Source: Plantago ovata | Taxonomy: Eukaryota; Streptophyta; Magnoliopsida; Lamiales; Plantaginaceae | Length of the DNA stretch: 64,000 bases | NCBI GenBank assembly: GCA_028274465.1 | Contig: CM051455.1 | Span: 126,205,462-126,269,461 of the forward strand | Reading direction: 5' to 3' | Part shown: piece after piece, positions 46,421 through 58,409 of the stretch | How positions within the stretch are numbered: the first letter of the stretch is position 1 | How the letters are laid out: every line of letters starts with the position of its first letter | The notes under the pieces: model-generated | Databases searched by the model: none | The model's input: the letters and a program-made list of their open reading frames with translations, nothing else | What the model was told of the DNA's origin: nothing | Made by a program: the position numbers and the translations under genes

Positions 46421-46723
46421 CACTAAAAAGAAAAAAAAGGTTATTGTGACTCAATTTTGGTCATGAAATACATTTATAATTACATAATATGGTGTTACTA
46501 AGTGTCATTAAAGATTGTTATCGTGACACATATAGAGTGACAACATATGTTTATTTTCACACATTATGGCGTCACGATAGAAAGAAAGGTATAATGATGA
46601 CTAAACTATTGAAACCCCTTATCACGTCACGCTTTTCAAAAGTGTCACAATAGCAAAAAGTGTCACCATAGGGTGCTTTAGTGACAATTTTAGGCGTGAT
46701 TAAAGCCATTTTTCCTAGTTGTG
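46421..46723. mobile_element. CACTA-like MITE, degenerate
   Basis: 303 bp from CACTAAAAAGAAAAA to TTTTTCCTAGTTGTG. Both ends and the interior carry GTGAC/GTCAC words in both orientations (TTGTGACTC, CGTGACACA, GCGTCACGA, AGTGTCACAA). No coding sequence. The 3-bp flanks (AAG and AAT) do not match, so the borders are tentative. Confidence 0.5.
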
Positions 46724-46785
46724 AATACAGATAATAGTGAGCTTGTTGAAAGTATGTGCATTAAGTAAATAACATCAGTTTATAT

Positions 46786-46884
46786 GGGTGCGGATCTTCT
46801 ATTCCACTTTTTTGTGTCCCATTTCATGTAGGAGAGTGGGGCATGAAATGGGACACAAAAAAGTGGGATAGAAGATCCGCACCC
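46786..46884. repeat. Near-perfect 43-bp-arm foldback
   Basis: Arms 46786-46828 and 46842-46884 are inverted copies with one mismatch, which would be a G-U pair in RNA. The loop is 13 nt. Arm ends read GGGTGCGGATC and GATCCGCACCC. Confidence 0.93.
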
Positions 46885-48467
46885 GTACCCTCCATGTACG
46901 CGATTGGATGGAAAAGTCTAAAGTTGGTTTGTTTCCTTATCATGGAAATCGAGGTCTATTTCAATCTAATTATTTTATTCTCTGTTAAATTACATGTGGG
47001 CAATATTTAAACAGATAAAATTTAATTCTACTAATTTCTTAAACATTTGATTAAGATTTAAGATTCCCGATTCCCAGAAACGGTACATAGGTCGCCATGT
47101 CATAGCTCTGTTTGTTTTACTGACTTCAATATCTTGAAAAAGATCCAAACACCATTTCTTTATCCTTTTGCTATTAGTTATATTGACTATTGAAATCGAG
47201 GTCTTTGCAATTTACTCGAGTTATTTTATTGCCTCTTGTTAACCATGCATTACATGTTGCACTCGCCATGTTCTATTTATTATCCAATAACTCTTGCATC
47301 CATTTCTCGTAAAAGACACTACCATTCACATAGATTTCAAGGAGAAGCTCTTAATTAATAAACTTGTGTCTTTATCTATTTGATCCAAGACCTATTCCCC
47401 AGAAGAGAAAACAAACTCCAGTACTTGTTGGGTTGGGAAACGGAGAATACAATTGTAAACAGTTTGTTTGCAATTGAATTTATCAAAAACTACATCTAAA
47501 ATAAAATTTCACCGATTTAAAGATTTCTCTAAGGCACGGAAACTTTCCGTGGGTACGTACGTACTTATCGATAAATAAACTTCAATATATATGCATTGAG
47601 GAAAATATATAATAAGAGAATAAAAATGTAAAACCAACACAAAAAATTAATTAATACGTGTTGGAGAATTAATATAAATGATTAGATTTCGTTCCAACTA
47701 ACAACTTAAATTTTTAGAAGAATTGAAATTCTATCGGCCTGCAATGTTCTAAATGAAACGGTCGATTGTTTGTGAATCTTATATTCCTTTCCTAGTTCAA
47801 ATTTCAAACAAGTAATCTTGCAAGGGTGGCATTTTTACCTTCTTTTCTTATGGGTCCTTTCATATTCATCCTTTTAATTGGATATGGGGTTTACTCGCTT
47901 GTAAAAGTCAATAAAAATGAATCCATTTAACACCCATTTGTACGTATATTGACTTCTTCAGTTTTGTTGACTAGGCGAAAGCCTCTATTGCTATCAAGCT
48001 GCTATAAAGTTAAGGAACGGTTTTTTTATTACTAATGAGATTTTTCGGGAGAACAGACAAGGAATTTCTGTCAAGGAATTTCTGTTTCCCTTCCTTGCAC
48101 ATTTTTCATATATTGGGCTATTACATCTTCAAATTACAATATCTTGGAAAGGTTTTGCCTTCAGACGAATAACCATTTAGTAAAAGTACCTCTCAATACA
48201 TAAGGAACCATCTCGTTGCCTGATGAGAAATGGCCCAACCGGTCCATGTCTCACAGTCCAAGCCCATTATCGTATCTTAGCGTAGTAGGTTAGGGTTAGG
48301 GTTAGGGTTAGTAGTTACTGATAAGGAAGGATCGGAAATATTACATGGATATCCTAGTCTATCTTTATCAGGTAGTATATTTCGTTATTATTTTTCCTTT
48401 TATTTCTCTATAACCTCCACTATATAAGTGACAATTTCTCCACCAGTTTTACTTAGTGAATGAATAT
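46885..48467. other. Intergenic region
   Basis: AT-rich, with no ORF or element recognised apart from the TTAGGG run at 48288-48311. Confidence 0.6.
48288..48311 (+). repeat. Short interstitial TTAGGG run
   Basis: GGTTAGGGTTAGGGTTAGGG followed by TTAG: TTAGGG in about four tandem copies. The usual plant telomere repeat is TTTAGGG, so this is not the standard unit. Confidence 0.85.
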
Positions 48468-49783
48468 TGATGAGTCGTTTTTTCACCAATTAAATTTGTT
48501 TGTAGCCAAAGAACACTTATTTACTACACAAAAGATTTAGTGCAGCGGTAAGATGTTCCCGAGTGTCGTTCTCTCGGGACCTAACGTGGCTTTGTTTAGT
48601 GCAAACAATTGTAATCAACCAACAAGCAAGTTTGTAAGAATTAACCAAACACTCATGCAACCAACACTTGCTAGAAGAAGATAATCAAGAAGAGAAAGAT
48701 GTTGGTGGTAGCTTAGTGGTAATGATAAGCAACGAATCACGAATACGCTTACAAGTTCAGTGCGTAGAGCCTTCGACTGGTTCTACAAAGTAAACCATCT
48801 AGACAAATTTAAGACACACATCATGAAAGATCACTATCAATACTTTAGAGGTGTTTGTCACTAACACCATTTATCTAGCATGCTGCAAATCACAAACATA
48901 CAATCCTATAGCCTTGATTGACCAAGAGTTTGTCACAATACTCTATTCGAATATATTTTATAGGCAACTATAGATCATAAGAAGCAATTTACAGCAAGAT
49001 TGAATCACAATCTCATGTAAGCACAAACATAATTCATAACAATATCCATCCCACATTCTACCACCAACATGAAGGATTTAGCTATTCATAATCACAATAG
49101 AAAACATCACAATATATGAATTGTTACAGGACGACATCGATTCAAACTACAAGCCATGAGAGTGATACAAAGTTACCACCAAAGCTGTCACTATTCGGTG
49201 GAATTGATGAAGATCTCCCCGTAGATGAATATACTATGCAATCCTATGGCAAAATCTTCAATCTCCTGATGATAATCAAGCTTCTAGTTAATGGATTTGA
49301 GCTCTGGATCCTCTGAAAATGGTGTATTAAAGGATAGATTCACGATTTGTAACGGCAGCCAAGCGGGCCACTTGACCGGAGGCAAGCGGACCGCTTGGTC
49401 GCTGGGTAGGTTCCTGTTTTCTCCTCTTGTTCCAGGCGGACCACTTGGCTTCTGGAAGCGAGCCACTTGATCCGTAGAGTAGATTTTGACTTGGAAACTG
49501 AACCTTTTGCCCACAAACGGCCTTCAAATGCCTTGGACTCGTCCTTCTCGACACTTATTAGGGCTCGGGCACTCACGAACAAAGCCACGGGGATCGAGGA
49601 ACTTCAACGGGGCCATTTTTCCATAAAAAAAATGCTTGTTTTTAGCTCCAAAACACCGTTTCGTACCTAAATGCCTGAAAATGCAGAAAACGCAAAACGC
49701 GACTCTATTCTACAAAATTAAGCAAAAATACAGCAAAAGAAGGTAAAAAAGACAAGATGAACGCGTCAAAAATCTGTTCATCA
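48468..49783 (-). mobile_element. Solo LTR of a second Athila-like family
   Basis: 1316 bp, TGATGAGTCG...CTGTTCATCA, with TSD AATAT (48463-48467, 49784-49788). The left part resembles the reverse complement of the 3' end of the element 1-3 LTRs (GCCAAAG..., GAGTGTCGTTCTCTC-GGAC), so the LTR is on the minus strand. Overall similarity to them is low, so it is a separate family. Contains several GCGGACC-CTTGG repeats near 49360-49470. Confidence 0.85.
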
Positions 49784-49884
49784 AATATGATATTTAGATG
49801 AAGACAATGTCTCTCTACAGAAAAGGTACCCAAGTGGTCAATTCGTCTGAAAGGACCAGTCATTGTCGTATGATGCCTCGAGCC

Positions 49885-51960
49885 TGATAGTGTATATGTC
49901 CTAGAGACAGTCTTTATTCAGGGCATACAACCCTTATTAAGGGCATATATGTACTATTACACAGGTCAACGTAATATAATATATGTTTGTTTGTTTGACT
50001 ATTCAGTATCGCTTTCATATTTATATTACACCAGGCATACATCATGTCATATCTCTATTCTTGTCTGTATTGATATCAAACATGTCCCCTCGGATAGATG
50101 ACCGATCACACAGATAGTGGGAGCTATGTGAGTTATCATCTATCCCAAACTCTCCCTAGTCGAGGTTCACCTCGGATGTAGGGGTCTGAATGAACCAGGT
50201 GAGACTAGTATGCGTGGAGGTTATACTTGTTAGAGAAAGTGTGAGCCGATCCCACGGCCACGGAACGGATTGTTAGACAATCTAGAAACGTTCCCATAAC
50301 TCCGCATAGTTGTTCGAAGGGTGATTACCGAACAATGGAAGTACCCAGCGGAAACTCCCATCGAGGTATACTCTACACCGAAGTGTCAATGGGAACCGGA
50401 AAGTTGTCGAAGTGATGCCAGTCGTCCTTTGGACTTACAGGACTTTATCATCACATTTGTTGCCCCATATCCTTGGTGGACCCGTCGATGTCAGCTCTGA
50501 ATAAGCAGTTGACCCAAGACACGATCCAGGATTATGGCTACATACAAATGGGGGTGATAAGTGATTCTGTGAAGGATTCATCTCTCACGTGTAGCACAGG
50601 AGAGCACTGCTCATAGTCGTTCATAGTTGTGATTGGTTAAACCGCTGGCCAGCGTATCAATATTATTATGATAGTCATAATAGATATTGGATTCACCAAG
50701 CAACTCACTGAAGACGCCCGTGGATGTATTATTGGGATAGACACATCATCGATCCTAGAAGCATTCGAGTCAGTCAGATGAAGGGACGTTACCATCGCCG
50801 CGTTGAGCGCAACAGACTTCACAACGAAAGGGTTTGCTTTGAGAAACCTCTCAAACGTCCTCATGTATTAATATTGCAAATGGAACCGTCTAGGAATTCC
50901 ATGTTGCCTAGTGTAGCACTTGCTTAATACAATGAGGCCCTATGTGGTGATTCAGCTTATCCGAATATCCTTAAAGATGGAATCGCAATTAATTTAGAAT
51001 TAATTGTGATTGATGAATTATAATTGATTTGGAATTAATTATAATTATTTGTGGCTCAATTAATAATTTGGAATTATTAATTGAATTGATTGATTAATTG
51101 TATTTTATGTAAATACAATTAAAGATTATATTTTAGAAATATAATAGAGGTTTGATTTGAAAGAATATATTAATTTAGAATTAATATATGCACATGCAAA
51201 AATCTACTTAGAGTTTGAATTGCCTTCGAATTATAAGTGGGTCCCAAAATTGGGACCCATATACCCCCCCCCTTGGCCGGCCGCGTGTAGTAGTAGTATG
51301 GAAGGGAGTTTCGACTCCTTCCCATATTAGAAGTCAAGGGTTAAGTTAGATTTTCCTAATTGAGTTCTAACTTAATTGGGAATGAATCTAGACTTAAATT
51401 GGTTTCCTTGTGCAATAAGAATTAGAGTTCTTATTCCTTTATGAAGTCTAAAAGAATCTTCTTTAGGATTCTATTGTTAGACAGCTTTTTCAATGCCGAA
51501 TTGTTAGAGAATTATTCTACCTTTCTTAGAGAAAATAAAAAGCTCTCCCCTACCTCTATACCCTAGCCGCGCGCGCCACTCTCCACCGGAGGAAAATCGC
51601 CGCCCCATCTTCTTGGCCACATAAAGAATATCCTAGCATTCTTTCCGATAAGCTGTTCATCCGTGGATACCAAGGTTGAGGTTCAAAGAGCTGGAAACTA
51701 ACCTTTATTGTCTTGCAGATAATCAAAGTATTGCAGATATCTTCGACTTCGACGAAGGAGAAGATTCACCGGACTATTACGAAGACTTCATCGATTGGCA
51801 TATCGATTCAATACTTATTCTTGCTTTGGAGTATTGTAAGTCTTCTGATTAATGTGTTTATTATATACGTTATATGCATGATCAATTAACCTGCATGTTA
51901 AGAAAATTTTTGAAATTCCGCTGCGTACCCTAGGGGTAACTCTGACCATATTTTCTTACA
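49885..51960 (+). repeat. 5' LTR of Copia element
   Basis: Ends ATTTTCTTACA immediately before the primer site. The start TGATAGTG is chosen by resemblance to Angela-type LTR starts; with the other LTR and TSD outside the window it is not proven. Contains short palindromic AT-rich stretches (AATTAATTTAGAATTAATT, about 50988). Confidence 0.65.
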
Positions 51961-51961
51961 G

Positions 51962-51973
51962 TGGTATCAGAGC
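51962..51973 (+). promoter_or_regulatory. Primer binding site (tRNA-iMet) of Copia element
   Basis: TGGTATCAGAGC, complementary to the initiator tRNA-Met 3' end, one base after the LTR. Standard for Copia. Confidence 0.95.
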
Positions 51974-52116
51974 AAGGTTAATTGATTATGTATATACGTA
52001 TATATGTTATGTGATTATGTAGTTTATGTGGATGCAAGTGATTCTATGATTAATTTGATTTTCGAAAGTTTTATTTTTATATAAATTTAGAATTTATATT
52101 TTTCAAAAAAAATAAA

Positions 52117-52267
<151 letters not shown>

Positions 52268-52782
52268 CCCTAGGGGACGGAATTCAATCCCGTCCCCGTA
52301 TATTATTATATATATTTATTTAATTTTTTCGGGTTGGACCCAAAATCGAATTTTTGGAAATTTTGAGGATTGAATTTTATATTTGAAATATAAATATGAT
52401 TTAATTGTAATTATTATTAACTAGAGGGGTTAAATTTAATTAGTATTAAGTTGAGGGGCTTATTTGTGATTTATCAATTTATTGTTTATTACAAATAAGT
52501 CTTTCTACTTTTCAATTTTGAATTTAACACCTCCAAGGTTTCAAAAATTACAATTGAGTCCTTCGGGTTTTCGAAAGTTGCTACCTGGTCAATAGAATTT
52601 TCAATTTTTCAATCTAGTCCAAATTTTCAATTTTTCATAGAGATTATAAGTATGGGATTATATTTTTCATAATGAAATTATGAAGTCATTTGGCATCCAC
52701 ATAGGCTACTACTTGTTTGTTTGCTCGATATGCTATTGTTTGACAATTCATGTTTAAATACCACGTATTTTACTTTCCGTTC

Positions 52783-52951
52783 GACCGCTATGCATGCGAG
52801 GGTAGGCGGCGCCCTCTTATTTGTCGGACCGCATATTTTTATGTATGGGTAGGCGGCGCCCATATGTGCTTGACCGCGTTTAGAACTAGAATGGATAGGC
52901 GGCATCCATTACGTGTAGACCGATCATGCATGATGGGTAGGCGGCGCCCTT
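52783..52951 (+). repeat. Four tandem hairpin repeats in Copia leader
   Basis: Units start with GACCG at 52783, 52827, 52872 and 52918 (periods 44, 45, 46 bp). Each ends in a stem-loop with loop TAGGCGGCG or TAGGCGGCA. Stems: GAGGG/CCCTC, TATGGG/CCCATA, AATGGA/TCCATT, GGG/CCC. The paired changes keep the stems while the loop stays fixed. Confidence 0.85.
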
Positions 52952-53750
52952 ATTTGTTTGTAAATGACTGATAACAACCCCCAACCAATATAAGTGCAGA
53001 AATATGTATACGTATGTGTTTCTGAGATGCTTTCCATGGGGCGCTTTAATTCTGAACTTTCATTGCGTTTCCCTGTATTGGCGACCTCGTCTTGCAGACT
53101 CGCAGTGATCGTCAGATTAGAGTAAGCCTATGGTTATAACTTACTGCATATTGTATCTAGCAACCTCGATAGGTGCAATATGTAGAGCGTCTGGTTAAAT
53201 TAGATTTAACACCCAAGAGTTGCGTGACGCCATTGGATAGTCCTACCGGTCATATTATGTTATGCGACCAGCCCCCGTTGGAGTATAGCATAGTATGGAT
53301 TTGGATCTTGGCCACTACGGTAACTTGTTGGACATTACCCGTATGTTTGTTTTGGGGGCAATCATATGTGAAAATAGTGGAAGCTAAAGAGCTAAAGGAC
53401 CTTGTTGTTTAGTTATGTTGACTGTGTATTTAGAAATAGTATTTCAATAGTTGATCTATTATTTTCGTTCTATATTATTTCTCCTTAGGAAAATCGAAAT
53501 GGCGAGTATCTCGCTCCGTGCTATCTTAGAGAAGCAAGTTTTCACCGGACCAAACTTCCTAGATTGGATCAGGAATATTCGTTTGGTGCTGAGGTATGAA
53601 AAGATTGAGTACGTCTTGGACGAGGCTATTCCCGTGTGTCCCGAGAATCAGACTGCCGATCAAGTTGCTGCTTGGAATCAAGCCAACAAGCCAAAGGATG
53701 ATAAGCATCAAGAGGATGCTAAATCTGCGCAGTGTATTATGCTGGCGGCA

Positions 53751-55003
53751 TGATGAACGGAGATTTGTCAGGTCTCGATTCAGCAAATAAATTTGTTATT
53801 TAGCCAAAGGCAATCCACAACTACAACGAAAACCGTAGTGTAGTAGTAGAATGACTCGAGTGTCGTTCTCTCAGGACTATATAGCTTTATCAAATCTAAT
53901 TAAGAATATAAAACAGCAGATAAAAAGCAATGGGGGTTTTGAAGCAGATAATGGAGATTGGTGATAGTATGGTCCTTCTTAACATAATGGGTCAATAATC
54001 ATGCATAAATTCCTCGGTCTTGCATAGAGATCTTTGAATCAATCTTGTGTCCTGTTGCAAGTATTAAGCACTACGAAGATAATATGGGTCTGACTCGTCA
54101 ACAACTAACGTCCTATTGTGTTCCGTAATTATTCAACACTATGAAGATAATTGGTCTGATTGGTCGACAAGTGTCCATGCGTACATAATAATCAATACAA
54201 CATACGAGAATTTTGGTTGCAACTGATAACGAAATAAAGCAATGACACGGAGTATAATGCGCGATATAGCCATTAGCATGATTATCTTCCCTCGCTAAGA
54301 CTTCACATACTACCACCAATGATAAGTTTAGCTACTCATAATAGGCATCCAATCAATAGCAATCATAGAAGAAAATATATTGAAAGAAGAATAAAATAAG
54401 TAGATAAAAACTGTAAGATACAAAGTTACCGAAGGTTGTCAATCTCCGGATGATTGCGATCCTACGCGCTCCAATCTGCTAAGAAAAAGTATCCCCTAAG
54501 CTATGGAACTCCCAGGACAGGCCCTGGGAAGTTCCTCCCTAAAACTATATAGAGAGGTGAGAAAGTAGGCTTGGAAAGATATGATTTTCGGAGAAAAACT
54601 TGAGCTCTATATATAGGCCCCGAATTTCTTCTGGGGCGGTTCGCCCCCCAGTTTTTCGCGGAATTTCCGCGTTTTTCGACGTGGATTTGGATTTCTTCAC
54701 CTTTTCGGACTCGGTTTATGACTTCTAGTAGCCTTCTAACCTCCAGATTCGGCCCCTAGACTCCAAATCCTATCCGGAAACCTTCAGATACTCCAAATAG
54801 GCTTCTGGAACACCAACTCCTTGTAGACTTCAATATAATTGCCCGTAAATCTCTGAATTTCAACCAAAACCTGTAAAATAAAATCTAAAGGGAAACATGA
54901 CACTATTCTAATAAAATGTACTAAAATATAGCTAAATTATCATAGAGGATAGCTAAAATAGGTGAAAAAGACTCGAATGAAAGTGTAAAATACACATTCA
55001 TCA
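53751..55003 (-). repeat. 3' LTR of Athila-like element 3
   Basis: 1253 bp; TATA box (palindromic TATATATA) at 54608-54615. One GGGGCGGTTCGCCCC hairpin before it. Confidence 0.92.
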
Positions 55004-56642
55004 AACTCCCCAAACCGAACCTTTGCTTGCCCTCAAGCAACTAAGCTAGACTATAATACAAAAAACATGCAAGACTGAAAAATGGAGTTCATGCCAAATA
55101 AAATGAACTAAATTACTGAATCTACCAAATAACATATGAAGAAAAATCATATAAATCAAAGCATGAATATAGGTTGAAGAATACCTCGATTGACTTATAC
55201 ACATCCACATAAGCACTTATGTCAAGACAAGATAGTCTCTCGTAACATTCTCTACCTGGACCTAGTCAGTGACGACGTAATGATGCATGCTAAGATACGA
55301 ATGGTTGCCCCGTGCCTATGAAACTGAGGACTTACTGCTGTTCCACCATGTTAAGACTTTCCCTCAAAAGAGGTCGAACCAGTACTGGCTCTCATCAAAC
55401 GAAGGAGGGTTCCCTATAAAAGATAACTCTCCCCTATTCTACCCATCTCTCAAGTAAAGTCTTAAGCTATTCACCACTTCCTGAATGGCAGGACGAGGGT
55501 GGTCTAGAACAGATGACACTCAAGACAAAAAGATAAAAAATAGAAAAACACGATTACGAACAATACGAAAAATGGAAATGACTCAAAACTTTGCTAAACT
55601 GCTATTTGGCTTTCTTTTTTGGACCCTTCTTTGCTTTTTTTTGGGGTCTTCTCTTTTTTTTCTTTCCAGATTCTTTTTTCTTTTTCTCTTTTTTCCTGGA
55701 ATTTTTCTTTCTTTTTTTTTTCGATTTTTTTTTCTAGCCAGCAGTAGCATAACAAAAGGGAAACAAAAAGACTCACACGACTTCCCCAAACCTATTCGAA
55801 AGAATAGGTTGGAGTACAAAATTTACAGAAAAAGGAAAATAAACTCACGATACGAGAATGAAAAACAGAAACAAGTCTAACGATGGTGTAACCCCCTCCC
55901 CAAACCTATTCGGAAGAATAGGTTATAAACAAAGGATCACACATCCTCACACTACCTCCTTCCTAGGCATTTAGCAATCTCAGAGCATGGTGAAGAGTTG
56001 TTGCCTCTTAGGTACATAATTACTCGGGAAACAACCATAAGACCCTAACATGCATCATCCTATTATAAAGGCCTTCGTGAACCGCAGTAGAGAAAACACC
56101 ACTAAGTGATGTCGAGACTACCTAGCTCAAGTAAGTGCAATACATAAATGTGACAAGCCAAGCGAGAAAAACCTCAAACAAATTCATAGAGATGAAACAT
56201 ACGATTAATGGCATAGTTAGTTGATCTACCCAATAAAAAAGTTCAAAAAATTCGGCAATAAACTCCATATAAAACATGCAAAATTATCCTAGGATGAATG
56301 AAGTGAAATGCAACCTAAAAATCTAAGAAAGCAGTAAACGTGCAAATGCAAATGCAGACGGATAGAGCATGCGAGGTACTATACTCAGCCTACCAATGTC
56401 AAGCTCCAAACTAATAATACTAGATCACTTAAATCCAATCCCCCCTCATGAAATTAATGCTAGTCCCTAGCAGTAAGAAAATGAGGAAATAAGATGTGAT
56501 ACTAGATGTTACCCCATATTTGGCCTCGGTCGGCTGAGTATGCTGCTCTTGAGTTATTTGGCCTCTTTTGGGAGCTTCTTATATGATCATCGGGACTTGT
56601 CGTAGTGGCAGTAGTTCCATAAAAAGATTGGATAGGACCGAT
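55004..56642 (-). other. Element 3 3' non-coding region
   Basis: Collinear with 19329-20919 on the other strand: probable PPT next to the LTR (AACTCCCCAAACCG), A/G tract (seen as T/C here) at about 55605-55737, and hairpins at 55791-55808 and 55905-55922. No gene. Confidence 0.7.
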
Positions 56643-57352
56643 TCAACCATCTGTATCATCATCGTCCCTCTTGTCTTCATTGTCACTACTGTCACGCACA
56701 TCGTCACTTGTAGATTTGCAGTGTCGAAGGGAATCTTCAAGATTGGCCGCCTCTGTTATGGAATCTTCCACCCGGTATCTCTCCAATAGCTCGTGAACCG
56801 TTGAAGGGGAAAAGCAAATGGCCTTAGGTTCTTCCCTTCAAACGTTTCACACTCCAAGGAGGTCACAGCAGGCTGTTCGGGTATTCAGAGGTTGTCTTCC
56901 ATCTTTTCCAATGTCGACCACATTCTCTACAGTTGATGTTCCCAATATCAATGTTATGCTCCTTTTAGAGGCAGGCAAGGGGCGCCCCAACGAGGGACTG
57001 TGTACCCATGTCGTTACGTTTTGGAACCAAGCTAGCGCTTCGGAACCCTCTAGCAACTGCGAACTCAAGATCAAATCCGTCGCTGCGAGAATGTCCCGGT
57101 GCCTTCCAGTTCACACGAACTTTGCAGTCCTTGTGATGGAGTGATGATGTAATAGTGGTTTCTGACCCTTCGGTGGTGCATGAATAGGCATAGGAGTCCT
57201 TACTCCAGGTGTACTCTAGCTCCTCCTCTTGGATAATCCACGACGTTGTTGCCAAACCCCTTGGCTCGAACGCACATCTAGCGAGATCACCTTCCTTGAC
57301 ATGGTTCCTCACAGTATTCATACGGGAATGCTCCCTTCCCTTAGTATGGTAC
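56643..57352 (-). pseudogene. ORF2 of element 3, unknown product, broken
   Basis: Homologous to ORF2 of element 1. Opens at the acceptor CTGCTTGTAG/G and is open to 56965; the acidic tail (SSDNEDKRDDDDTDG) is in another frame, ending at 56643-56645. The opposite strand has a 108-codon ORF (56818-57144) that is also conserved in element 1. Family unknown. Confidence 0.45.
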
Positions 57353-57897
57353 CTACAAGCAGCGATTAGCACCTCGTACGACTCAAAACAGACTCAAATA
57401 TATGCTAGTGTAAAAGCGAGACACACAAGTGATAAAATCATCAATCGAACTCCCCAAACCGCAATGTCTAGCCTAGCTCCTTCATCATGCAACATATCAA
57501 CGTAACTACTACATGCAATACATCACATCATGCTCTTACTAGACAACCAATAACGTTGATAACAAGGTTTCAATTCATACCATAGCAGCGCAAAAATTCG
57601 ACCAACATAAATCCTCAATCTCAACTAATAAGCATTCTATCGTCAAATACACCAACATTACACCAATAAACATATCCTTATGCTAGAAATCAAAGATAAA
57701 GATATAATGCATAACAAGATATATCATCTAATAGCAAAAATACCCAAATCAACAATTTAAGCAAAATTGAGCATGCAATTGATAGTAAATAACATGTCTA
57801 ATCATATAAACAACATACCCATGCATCAAACAAGCATAATTGAAGCTCAAATTAGAAAACCCCCAAATTCGAAAATTAGGGTTCTTAAAGATGATAC
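57353..57897 (-). other. Probable intron before ORF2, element 3
   Basis: 545 bp between donor ATCTGAG/GTATCA and acceptor GCTTGTAG/G on the minus strand; collinear with elements 1 and 2. Confidence 0.5.
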
Positions 57898-58409
57898 CTC
57901 AGATCTGAAAATCTAACGAATTAGGATGAAATCTGTTCGGTTAGGATGATAGATCATGTAATAGGCTTCGAATTAAGCTAAAGAGCACTCAATTTGGTCA
58001 AGAAACGAAGAAGTTATGAAGATTTAGAAGCAAAATCGCACTTTTCGGGTTTTTTGGGAGTATGGATGAAGAAGAATGAAGAAAATAATGATTTGGGGTT
58101 GAAATCTGTGTTTTTTAAGATCTGGGACTGTGGGGCGGTTCGCCCCGTGCTCCCCAATGCGGGGAGACGGGTCCCGATGTCAGAAAATGCGGTTTAAAAT
58201 CCCGAAACTAATTTTTTCAAAAAACCACTCGAAAAATCTCACTCGAACAAAAGCATATACGACACACACATGAGCAAATTCGCATATGAGAAGCAAATAG
58301 TCCAAGAATGAATGCATGCAGAAAAGTAGTAAAGAAAGCGATAAAAATTCTGGGTTGCCTCCCGGATAGCGTCATTGTTTAAAGTCTTTGACTCGACTCC
58401 TGTCTGCGC
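57898..58409 (-). other. Element 3 non-coding between gag-pro and intron
   Basis: Contains GGGGCGGTTCGCCCC (about 58134-58148) and CCGGGTTGCCTCCCGG-type hairpin near 58349-58366 on the plus strand. No gene. Confidence 0.6.

Noticed and set aside
49116..49670. Short ORFs on both strands near 49.1-49.7 kb
   Set aside because: They lie in the solo LTR and show no family motif.
52783..52951. CRISPR-like reading of the four 45-bp repeats
   Set aside because: The whole unit is repeated rather than separated by unique spacers, there are only four, and the context is a retrotransposon leader.
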